In this document: in pieces, positions 16,701 through 23,886 of the stretch
Layout of the letters: each line of letters begins with the position of its first letter
Numbering within the stretch: position 1 is the stretch's first letter
Origin: JAJPXC01 sp964510535
Lineage (GTDB): Bacteria; Bacteroidota; Bacteroidia; Bacteroidales; Muribaculaceae
Reading direction: 5' to 3'
DNA: 59,896 nucleotides
NCBI GenBank assembly: GCA_964510535.1
Contig: CAZECG010000015.1
Coordinates: 1-59,896 of the forward strand
Made by a program: the position numbers and the translations under genes
The notes under the pieces: model-generated
Database searches by the model: none
Told to the model about the DNA's origin: nothing
The model's input: the letters and a program-made list of their open reading frames with translations, nothing else

Positions 16701-16721
16701 AGTCACGATTTAATGGATTGG

Positions 16722-17369
16722 TTAAAACTCATAGCCCAATTTGAGGGTTATGAACGAACAGAAAGTGTGGTCAGGGGCGATTTCATACATTTCGACACCC
16801 TGCTCGCCCTGTACCGGTTTAGCGTCGCCTGCCTGACGTATCTGCTGACCCATATAGCCTATCGACGCCACAAACGCCGAGCGTTCCTGACCAACGCGGA
16901 TTCCCACCGTGGGGCGCACCATAAATCCGTCGGGGAACGTGCCACCGCAGTCGACTGACCAAAACGGCACAACGTCGCGATAACCGCTCTCGATGAAGTT
17001 GCCGCGGAGGTTGGCAAAGAGCGGCATACCCCAATGATGGGCCGAGTAGCGGGCATCGTCGTGATAGTAGATGCGCGCGCCTATGCCGAGGCCCACTCTC
17101 AGATACTCCGAGAATCGGTAACCACCGGTCGCGGCGACCTCCGAGAAGCCCATATTGTCGCGACCCGAGTCGAGCGACCAACCAGTCGCTACCTCGCCGC
17201 TCATGAAAAAGCCCATCTGATAAGTTTCATAATCGTTTTGCACCGACGCCTCACCCTGCTCGGTGGGCATCTTCACTTGACGTTTAGGGAGCGACTGTGC
17301 GTCGGCCCCGATAGCTGTCGCCGCAGCCGCCAGCATGACGGCAGCGACCTTCTTGAGTCGCATATTCAT
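16722..17369 (-). CDS. Small outer-membrane beta-barrel protein
   Basis: This 215-residue protein has a signal peptide (residues 1-25, TAIGADAQ). The mature part is made of short amphipathic beta strands with Gly/Tyr-rich turns (QMGFFMSGEVATGWSL, VAATGGYRFSEYLRVGLGIGARIYY, MPLFANLRGNFIE, RSAFVASIGYMGQQI). It ends in a strand closing with an aromatic residue (LKLGYEF), the classical C-terminal signature for BAM-mediated insertion. It probably folds as an 8-stranded outer-membrane barrel. It lies 12 bp after the first LPP20-like gene, which suggests that the operon builds an outer-membrane-associated assembly. Confidence 0.75.
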   Translation of the reverse strand: MNMRLKKVAAVMLAAAATAIGADAQSLPKRQVKMPTEQGEASVQNDYETYQMGFFMSGEVATGWSLDSGRDNMGFSEVAATGGYRFSEYLRVGLGIGARIYYHDDARYSAHHWGMPLFANLRGNFIESGYRDVVPFWSVDCGGTFPDGFMVRPTVGIRVGQERSAFVASIGYMGQQIRQAGDAKPVQGEQGVEMYEIAPDHTFCSFITLKLGYEF

Positions 17370-17381
17370 AGCTGTAAATGT

Positions 17382-17867
17382 TTAGAATGCTGAATTGAGA
17401 CCTTTTATCACGCCCGACTCTTCGAGATACTTGTGTAGAGCCTCTTTGCGCACCGTCACTATGGCTGATACGCTATACTCCTTCTTGCTCGACTTCACCA
17501 TCGTGCGCGAACCGCCGACGGTCGAGGCGTAAGATGCAGCCGTGCCGTTCTCGTCGAAAAAGGCTTTATAGAAATCGGCGTGCTGGGCCTCGTTGGCAGC
17601 CGAGCCCGCAAGCGGCTTCTGCGACTGGCGTTTCTCGCTGTTCGAGAACCCGCGGAACAACACCCCGTGAACTGCCGCGCGACGCAAATCGGCATCTTTC
17701 AGATTTTTATCCTTGGTGATAACGGTGATTTTAACCAAATACTCACCTTGAGCGGCTGTGCCGGCTCCGGCAATTTCATAGTTGAAATTATTATCGGCTT
17801 TCTTTTTCGAATAGGCCGGTACCACAGCCAATAACAACGCCAGAATTGTAAATAATAATTTTTTCAT
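17382..17867 (-). CDS. LPP20-like exported protein, first gene of envelope operon
   Basis: This 161-residue protein has a signal peptide (residues 1-20, VVPAYSKK) but no lipobox cysteine, unlike its relative at 16212-16700. The mature domain holds the same order of elements: strand EYLVKITVIT, helix ADLRRAAVHGVLFRGF, helix NEAQHADFYKAFF, and final strand EYSVSAIVTVRKEALHKYLEESG. It is the promoter-proximal gene, 26 bp downstream of a TATATTTG -7 element. The two paralogues differ in anchoring, which suggests one soluble periplasmic and one membrane-tethered version of the same binding domain. Confidence 0.7.
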   Translation of the reverse strand: MKKLLFTILALLLAVVPAYSKKKADNNFNYEIAGAGTAAQGEYLVKITVITKDKNLKDADLRRAAVHGVLFRGFSNSEKRQSQKPLAGSAANEAQHADFYKAFFDENGTAASYASTVGGSRTMVKSSKKEYSVSAIVTVRKEALHKYLEESGVIKGLNSAF

Positions 17868-17892
17868 AGCAATCGATTGTTACATAATTTTA

Positions 17893-17900
17893 CAAATATA
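17893..17900 (-). promoter_or_regulatory. -7 element for the seven-gene envelope operon
   Basis: TATATTTG on the minus strand matches TAnnTTTG exactly. Initiation about seven bases downstream gives a leader of roughly 19 nt before the ATG at 17867. A -33 element at the standard spacing is not evident. No other matching element was noticed inside the operon, where gaps are 11-64 bp. Confidence 0.55.
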
Positions 17901-18038
17901 CGCGAAACATCAACAAGCCGAAGTATTTATAACTTAAATTTAGTTAAACCCCAAAACCATCCGCGCCACCAGCACTTCTCTCCGCCAAAATGATATGTTT
18001 TTTTACGCTGCCACACTTCTCAATCCGGCTCCATTTCT

Positions 18039-18046
18039 TAACTTTG
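18039..18046 (+). promoter_or_regulatory. -7 element for the endonuclease-I-like gene
   Basis: TAACTTTG on the plus strand matches TAnnTTTG. The predicted start near 18053 gives a leader of about 26 nt. Within it an out-of-frame ATG at 18069 opens an eight-codon frame (MKSNVGFF, stop at 18093-18095) that overlaps the chosen start codon. Confidence 0.5.
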
Positions 18047-18078
18047 CGAAATATCAACAAATTAGCACATGAAAAGCA

Positions 18079-19113
18079 ATGTGGGATTTTTCTAAATACA
18101 GAGGGGGCGGACTTGCGGCGGCAACGCTCCTCGCCACTGCCGCGATGACCGCCTCAGCAGCCGACAGCGGCTGGGAAGGACTGCGGGGAAAAGAACTTCT
18201 CGAGGCCGTCGGGGCATCATGCCGTCCGACAGCGTTGAGAGAGTCGCTGGCATCTCCCGGCGGGGTGTGGGAAGCGTTCAGAGCCACCGACGCATTGACC
18301 AATGGCGATGTCGACAACCGCTTTTCTGACGACACGGCAGGGTTCCCCGCCGACGGACATTCAGCCCCGCCGACGATGGAAGCCGTAGCCATACTGCCGC
18401 CACAGTGGTGGGGCGCGTCGATGGCCGACGGCTCAGCACAGGGTCGCGACCTTCACAATCTGTTGCCCGCGCCCATCGGCACCGGTGACGTGAAAAGAAA
18501 CTACCCCCCGGGGAAAGTAACCGCAGCCACATTTGACAACGGAGTGTGGAAGGCCGGCATCGGACTCGTCGACGGCATCGAGATAAATATGTACCAACCC
18601 CCGCAAGGCTATGAGGGCGACTTCGCACGGGCGGTGATGTATATGGTGGCTGCATACCCATGCGATTTGTGGAAAAACCTCGGCGAAAACTTTATGACCG
18701 ACAATTTCCCCATACTACAGCCCTGGGCGGTGCGCCAACTGATGGCATGGCACAATTCCGACCCCGTGAGCGACCGCGAGCGGCAGCGCGACGACGATGT
18801 GGCGGCATTGCAGGGAAACCACAACCCATTTGTAACCGACCCCGCTTTGGCCGACTACATCTGGGGTGAAAAAGGGGGACAGCCATTCACCCCCGACCCG
18901 CCTCAACTGATACCAATCAGAGCATACTACTCACTCTCCGACCCGCGCATCGACCTTTATTCACCCCACATCCCCCAAGGGGCGCAGTGGAGCGTCGACG
19001 GCACGGCTGTGACTGCCGACCATCTCGTGCCGGCAACCCTCGGAGCGGGAACGTATGAACTGCGATTCTCCGCCGACGGCATTGAGGGAAAATTAAAAAT
19101 CATAGTGCGATGA
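18079..19113 (+). CDS. Endonuclease I-fold protein lacking the catalytic Glu-His
   Basis: A 344-residue exported protein (signal peptide about residues 1-27) whose residues 35-270 follow the bacterial endonuclease I (EndA/NucM) layout. Landmarks in order are PQWWG (108-112), DLHNLLP (124-130), VKRNYPPGKV, the helix GYEGDFARAVMYM, and LMAWHNSDPVSDRERQRDDDVAALQGNHNPF. In active members the segment before the WWG is REHxxPxSWWG, where Glu binds Mg and His is the general base. Here the aligned residues are Val103 and Ala104. The later Asn of GNxNPF is kept. The protein is therefore probably not a nuclease. The last 80 residues form a separate beta domain (DLYSPHIPQGAQW onward). The gene overlaps the next lipoprotein gene by four bases. 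Confidence 0.75.
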   Translation: MWDFSKYRGGGLAAATLLATAAMTASAADSGWEGLRGKELLEAVGASCRPTALRESLASPGGVWEAFRATDALTNGDVDNRFSDDTAGFPADGHSAPPTMEAVAILPPQWWGASMADGSAQGRDLHNLLPAPIGTGDVKRNYPPGKVTAATFDNGVWKAGIGLVDGIEINMYQPPQGYEGDFARAVMYMVAAYPCDLWKNLGENFMTDNFPILQPWAVRQLMAWHNSDPVSDRERQRDDDVAALQGNHNPFVTDPALADYIWGEKGGQPFTPDPPQLIPIRAYYSLSDPRIDLYSPHIPQGAQWSVDGTAVTADHLVPATLGAGTYELRFSADGIEGKLKIIVR

Positions 19114-19781
19114 AGACAATGCGACTCTTTTTGTACATCCTCGCGATTTCAGCCCTGACTTGGAGCTGCGGAGATTCCGACCCTGAACGTGAACGCACGC
19201 CCATCCCCACCATAAACCCCGGCCTGATATATGTGGAGGAAGGCTCTACCGCCGACGCGCGGGTACTCGACGCGAAAGATGTGGTTATCTCTGAAAACAG
19301 CCGGCCCGACCTGTTTGACGCCCAACTTAACGGCTATGTCATCACAATCATCGGCATATCGCCGGGAGAAGGGGAATTGACGCTGCTCGCCGACGACACC
19401 CGCCTGACACTGACAGTAAAAGTGACACCCCGAGATATTGACGACAGTTACGATTTCTCCCCCGAGCTGGCCGACAGCCGCACCCGTTTCACCTCCGACC
19501 TACTGACGATGGTCTACGACGACAACCCCGGCATAATCGTCGCGCGCCACAGCGACGGACGGATAGAGATGCGCAACCTCGGCAGCGGCGACCACATCTT
19601 GTTCAACCCCGCCGGCGACTCTGAGGGGACGTTAGAGAAGGCCTCGTTAACGATAAACGGCGTCGCTACGCCGCTCGAAAGCTGCACGTTGCAACGCCGT
19701 TGTGAGAATGGCGACCGATGGTATTCGATGCGTCGGCGCGGGGCAGAAACCCATGCCGTCCTCGTCGTCACCGACCTTTAG
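19110..19781 (+). CDS. Lipoprotein of unknown function, coupled to endonuclease-I-like gene
   Basis: A 223-residue lipoprotein with lipobox ALTWSC (Cys 20). Residues 35-110 look like one Ig-like or BACON-like beta domain (GLIYVEEGSTADARVLDAKDVVIS, VITIIGISPGEGELTLLADDTRLTLTVKV). The second half, with NPGIIVARHSDGRIEMRN and SLTINGVATPLES, is also beta-rich. No enzymatic motif is present. It overlaps the stop of the upstream gene (ATGA), so both products are probably made together and may interact at the envelope. The 3' end overlaps the 3' end of the convergent TonB-type gene by four bases. Confidence 0.65.
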   Translation: MKTMRLFLYILAISALTWSCGDSDPERERTPIPTINPGLIYVEEGSTADARVLDAKDVVISENSRPDLFDAQLNGYVITIIGISPGEGELTLLADDTRLTLTVKVTPRDIDDSYDFSPELADSRTRFTSDLLTMVYDDNPGIIVARHSDGRIEMRNLGSGDHILFNPAGDSEGTLEKASLTINGVATPLESCTLQRRCENGDRWYSMRRRGAETHAVLVVTDL

Positions 19782-22564
19782 CGACGGATGCCGGGCGGAG
19801 GACCGCCGGGACCGCCGGGACCGAATCGGCGGGCATTACGGCTCTGCGGTTCGTTGCCTTTACCAAAGGTGTTGAATTTGTAGGTGAATGTTACCATAAA
19901 GTAACGAGTGAGCGAGTTGTAGCTCGTGTCGTCAATGTAGTTGGCGGTCACGGTGCGGCTCACGTTGGATTTTTGTTGAAGGAGGTCGTAGACTTTAAGA
20001 GCGACCGTGGCAGCCTTTCCGGCCATGAACTGATAGGAGATTGAGCCGTTCCACATCCAGTAGTTCGAGTCAAATCCGGCGGCGTAGCCCGAAGTGCCGG
20101 TATAGCTCACGTCGGTGGCGAGGACAATGCCGAACGGGGTGTAATATGTGCCGTTAAACCCGCCTCCATAGGTGTGAACGTCGGGGGTGGAGATTGATTG
20201 GATAGAATTCCATGTCGTCTGCAAGCTATAGAATGGGCGCAATTCGAGTTCGACGTTTTGCGGTCGCCAAGCTATCGCCGCGCTCTCGTTGAGGCGAAGG
20301 GCCGAGCTTGTGTTGCGCAAATCGTTGTTGAAGCCGACGTTATGGTTGAACATTGTGAAGAAATTGTTGGTAAATGTCCAAGCCTTGTTGCGCAAGGGCA
20401 TTGAGAACATATTCATCACACGGAGGTTCCACACGCCGTTGACGTTGGTATAGGTCGTTGTCTGTCCACCCGTTGCGGGGTTATAGCTTGTGCGCGAGAC
20501 GATAGAATTTTGAACCATTTGCGCATCGGCCATCACCATGATAGAGCGTTGCTTCTCGGCATTGAAGTCTTGGAAGCGGAGTCGCATATAGTGGGTAAAT
20601 GTCGGATCGAGGTCGGGATTACCAATGACTATACGCAGCGGATTTGAGTAGTCTGCTACAGGTTGCAATTGGGTCATCGACGGCTCAGAGCTGCGCCCGC
20701 GGTAGTTGATGAAAAGCGAACGGCTTTTGCCAAGTCGGTAGCGGTAGTTAAGAAATGGAGCGACGTTCCACACCCAGCGTTTGGGAATGCTCTTGTTGTC
20801 GTCGACAAGGTTGCGGCTCTTTGACATCGAGGGGACTAACGACAAACCGACATCGAGGCTATATTCCTTTTTGATGCGTTTATAGCCGAGACGTATATTT
20901 TGGGTGAAAAAGTCGTTGCGGAAGCGGTTGCTGAGCGAGTCAACGTAGTACAAGTCGGGGTTGATGATGGGCAGACCGTCGGGAGTGAGGGTCACGTCGC
21001 GGTCATAGACAAGTTTGTCAGCGTTGTTCCAGCGGTAGGCAAATTGGTAGGCGAACGTCAAGAAATTGCCGTTTTTCACGTCGCCCAACGGCTCGGTCCA
21101 AGTGGCGCGGGCTTGGATACGGTTGTTCCAAGTGTGCTCGTCGCCATATTGGTCGTAGGCGTCGATTGAGTCATTGAGCAGGTAGAACAGGTTTTCAGAG
21201 AACGTGTTGCTGCGCTCAGTGACATCGCTGAACGAGTAGCGGAGATTAAGTGAATAACTGCGGCCGCGGTGATGCTTGAAGTTATGGTTGAAAATGGCGT
21301 TACCACTCACTTCATAGGAATCACCCTTGGAGTTTATAGTGTTGAAACTGCGTGTCACCCGAGAGCGTAGAATATCGCCTGCGAGGTTGAGGGTTGAGTC
21401 GATACTCTCGCTATTGTTGTGGTTAAACGAGAAGCGGGGTCGGAAGTCGAACGAGTTGAACGAATCGGGTTTCCACTCGATGCGGAAGTCGGCGCGGAGG
21501 TTGTGCCCGCGGTCGCGAGCGCGAGAGCCGCTCTCGGCATACGAGGCCGAATCGGTAAACAGGTACTGACGGTTTTGGAGCTGACGGGTGTCGCGGTCGG
21601 AGTGGGAATACATGACATCGCCACCAACACGGAATATTTCTTTATTACCGACATTAAAGTTGACACCAAAGCGTTGCGATGTGTTTATACCTTTGTCTGA
21701 GCCGAATCGGCGGAAACGATTGCCATTACCGTCGGTGAAACCGAGGTCGTTGGTGTTGTTAGCACCACCAAGCAGCGTCAATTGGTTGTCGTTCCAAAAA
21801 CGGTTGATGTTGAAAGTGGTCTGGTAGCGGTCATCGGTGCCGTATCCGGCTTCGACAGTGCCAAACCAGCCGTTTTTCATCCCTTTTTTGACTGTTAGAT
21901 TGATGACGGTCTCCTCCTCGCCGTCGTCAACGCCTGTCATGCGCGCGAGATCGCTCTTGCGGTCGACCACCTGCAGCTTGTCGACCATGTTGACAGGCAG
22001 GTTTTTAGATGCCACCTGAGGGTCATCAGAGAAGAACTCCTTACCGTCGACCAAAATTTTGGTCACCTCGCGGCCGTTGGCGGTGATTTTGCCGTCGGTG
22101 CCGATTTCAACGCCGGGGAGGCGTTTCAGCAGGTCCTCGACTACGGCGTTAGGCTGCGTTTTGTAGGAATCAGCGTTAAATTCCACAGTGTCTTCCATCA
22201 CCTTCACAGGCGTTTTGATGCCAACGACTGTCGCTTCTTTGAGCATAACAGTCGACTCATGCAAAGTGATTGGCGGCACCTTGGCAGTGCCATCACCGAC
22301 TGTCACATTAGTGTAGGCCGTGACATATCCCAAATAAGAAGCCGACACAATATATTTCCCTGCTTTCAGGCCGTCGATGATGTAATTACCGTTAAGATTG
22401 GCTGCAGCACCTTTGACATAAGAGCTGTCGCGAGCCGAGAGCAACCTCACGGTCGCGTCAGGCAAACCCTCGCCGGTCTCGTCTCTGACCACTCCTCGCA
22501 GAGAAGCTGCTTGACCCACGGCAACCGCGACAGTCAGTATTATGACAGTCAATATTTTTTTCAT
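19778..22564 (-). CDS. TonB-dependent-receptor-like outer-membrane protein (OMP beta-barrel family)
   Basis: This 928-residue protein has a signal peptide (residues 1-19), a carboxypeptidase-regulatory-like beta domain (about residues 22-105, LRGVVRDETGEGLPDATVRLL), and a plug-like domain (residues 115-215, with VVEDLLKRLPGVEIGTDGKITANGREV and ILVDGKEFFSDDP). A large barrel from about residue 225 has many alternating strands. The unusual C-terminus is a Gly/Pro tail (GPGGPGGPPPGIRR) instead of an aromatic last strand. No SusD-type partner is nearby, so it is not a typical glycan-uptake pair; it resembles the outer-membrane-beta-barrel relatives of TonB receptors whose cargo is unknown. Confidence 0.85.
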   Translation of the reverse strand: MKKILTVIILTVAVAVGQAASLRGVVRDETGEGLPDATVRLLSARDSSYVKGAAANLNGNYIIDGLKAGKYIVSASYLGYVTAYTNVTVGDGTAKVPPITLHESTVMLKEATVVGIKTPVKVMEDTVEFNADSYKTQPNAVVEDLLKRLPGVEIGTDGKITANGREVTKILVDGKEFFSDDPQVASKNLPVNMVDKLQVVDRKSDLARMTGVDDGEEETVINLTVKKGMKNGWFGTVEAGYGTDDRYQTTFNINRFWNDNQLTLLGGANNTNDLGFTDGNGNRFRRFGSDKGINTSQRFGVNFNVGNKEIFRVGGDVMYSHSDRDTRQLQNRQYLFTDSASYAESGSRARDRGHNLRADFRIEWKPDSFNSFDFRPRFSFNHNNSESIDSTLNLAGDILRSRVTRSFNTINSKGDSYEVSGNAIFNHNFKHHRGRSYSLNLRYSFSDVTERSNTFSENLFYLLNDSIDAYDQYGDEHTWNNRIQARATWTEPLGDVKNGNFLTFAYQFAYRWNNADKLVYDRDVTLTPDGLPIINPDLYYVDSLSNRFRNDFFTQNIRLGYKRIKKEYSLDVGLSLVPSMSKSRNLVDDNKSIPKRWVWNVAPFLNYRYRLGKSRSLFINYRGRSSEPSMTQLQPVADYSNPLRIVIGNPDLDPTFTHYMRLRFQDFNAEKQRSIMVMADAQMVQNSIVSRTSYNPATGGQTTTYTNVNGVWNLRVMNMFSMPLRNKAWTFTNNFFTMFNHNVGFNNDLRNTSSALRLNESAAIAWRPQNVELELRPFYSLQTTWNSIQSISTPDVHTYGGGFNGTYYTPFGIVLATDVSYTGTSGYAAGFDSNYWMWNGSISYQFMAGKAATVALKVYDLLQQKSNVSRTVTANYIDDTSYNSLTRYFMVTFTYKFNTFGKGNEPQSRNARRFGPGGPGGPPPGIRR

Positions 22565-22703
22565 GAAAAAGCGAATAATGATGGAAAAATTTTGTTAAAA
22601 CACTATAATAGACAACATTTTGTCTGATAAGTTTAATCAACCCCGATATTTTTGCGACATAATAGTTGTTAAAATTCCGGTTTAATCGTAATTTTATCTG
22701 ATT

Positions 22704-22735
22704 TTTGGTTATTCAAATAAAGGTCACTATATTTG
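22704..22735 (+). promoter_or_regulatory. Promoter of the lipoprotein-thiF-porW-porX operon
   Basis: TTTG at 22704-22707, exactly 20 bp, then TATATTTG at 22728-22735 gives a textbook Bacteroidetes promoter. Initiation near 22742 leaves a leader of about 20 nt before the ATG at 22762. Confidence 0.75.
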
Positions 22736-22761
22736 CTTTGCATTATTATCTAACCGCGTTT

Positions 22762-23076
22762 ATGAAATCCAGTCTGAAATATAAATTGGCACTGTCGGTC
22801 ATAGCGTTGAGCGTTATGACTGGATGTGTGCCGCTGGCCGAGACCTACACTGTCGATTACTATCCGATTGACTACTATGGCCCGGCACTCCCCCCGGCTG
22901 TGCCGCTCGAACCGCTCCCCCCGGCACCTCCGAAACCGTCACCCGCTAAACCGCAACCGACACCGCCGCACAATCCCCCGTCACCGGGACACCAGCCCGA
23001 CGGGCAGCGTCCGGGCGGCAACAATCATCATCCGGGTGGTAATGGACACCGTCCCGGCGCAGGAGCGCGCCATTGA
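22762..23076 (+). CDS. Pro/His/Gly-rich small lipoprotein
   Basis: This 104-residue protein starts at MKSSLKYKLAL; the in-frame upstream extension overlaps the promoter and is not translated. The lipobox is LSVMTGC (Cys 22). The short mature part has a Tyr/Asp segment (TYTVDYYPIDYYGPA), a long Pro-rich tract (residues 40-80), and a tail with many Gly, His and Arg residues (NNHHPGGNGHRPGAGARH). The His residues could bind metal, and the Pro tract could span the periplasm or peptidoglycan. Both are guesses from composition. The stop codon overlaps the thiF-like ATG (TGATG). Confidence 0.65.
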   Translation: MKSSLKYKLALSVIALSVMTGCVPLAETYTVDYYPIDYYGPALPPAVPLEPLPPAPPKPSPAKPQPTPPHNPPSPGHQPDGQRPGGNNHHPGGNGHRPGAGARH

Positions 23077-23858
23077 TGCCACACCTAACCCTACACATCC
23101 CCGATTTGAACCAAGCCGTCAAAGCAGAGTGGAACGGTGACGAGTTGCAACGCTACCAACGCCAGATGCAGCTCCCCGAGATAGGAGAGCGCGGCCAGTC
23201 GCGGCTGCGCTCGGCGCGTCTGCTCGTCATCGGTGCGGGCGCGTTAGGCTCGGCGGCAGCATATTATCTCACAGCCGCCGGAGTCGGGCGGCTGACCATC
23301 GTTGACGGCGACCGTGTGGATTACTCCAACCTGCAACGCCAGATACTCCACTCCACCGCCGATGTCGGGCGGCTGAAAGTGGAATCGGCACGCGACAAGC
23401 TGACCGCCCTCAACCCAAATGTCGCGATAAAGACCGTAGCGGAAATGTTTGACCGCGACAGTGCGATGCCGCTGCTGCGCGACACCGATTTCGTAATCGA
23501 CGCTACCGACAACCACGAAGCCAAATTCCTGATAAATGACATCTGTGTCGCAGCCGGAGTCCCGTTCAGCATCGGAGCCATTTCCCGCTTCAGCGGACAA
23601 GCGACCACTTGGATTAAAGGCGCCCCATGCTACCGCTGCCTTTTCCCCGACCCACCCGCCAAAGAGCCTTTCGCCGGGCCTTTCGGGGCAGTGCCGGGAG
23701 TCGTAGGCTCAATCCAAGCCGCCGAAGCCATCAAGTTTGTGGCCGGCGTTGGTGAACTGCTGACAGGCCGACTGCTGACCATTGACCTGCTGACCATGCG
23801 GTTCGCAACCTTCACATTCTGTCGCGACCGCTCCTGCAAATGCTGCAGCAGGCAATAA
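23076..23858 (+). CDS. ThiF/MoeB/HesA-family adenylating enzyme
   Basis: This 260-residue E1-like protein activates the C-terminus of a small ubiquitin-fold sulfur carrier by adenylation. Motifs are the leading helix ELQRYQRQMQLPEIG, the ATP-binding LLVIGAGALGSAAAYYLTAAG, VDGDRVDYSNLQRQILH with the conserved arginine, DATDN, and a zinc site made of CYRCLFP plus the C-terminal CKCC. No ThiS- or MoaD-like carrier gene is next to it, so the assignment between thiamine, molybdopterin or other sulfur-transfer pathways is open. The ATG at 23076 was preferred over the TTG one codon earlier. It lies 28 bp before the porW-like gene. Confidence 0.88.
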   Translation: MPHLTLHIPDLNQAVKAEWNGDELQRYQRQMQLPEIGERGQSRLRSARLLVIGAGALGSAAAYYLTAAGVGRLTIVDGDRVDYSNLQRQILHSTADVGRLKVESARDKLTALNPNVAIKTVAEMFDRDSAMPLLRDTDFVIDATDNHEAKFLINDICVAAGVPFSIGAISRFSGQATTWIKGAPCYRCLFPDPPAKEPFAGPFGAVPGVVGSIQAAEAIKFVAGVGELLTGRLLTIDLLTMRFATFTFCRDRSCKCCSRQ

Positions 23859-23886
23859 ACCGCAACTCGCAATCGTTAAGTATAAG

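Noticed and set aside
19778..22564. SusC/SusD polysaccharide utilisation locus
   Set aside because: The receptor-like protein has no SusD partner, no glycoside hydrolases and no hybrid two-component or anti-sigma regulator nearby.
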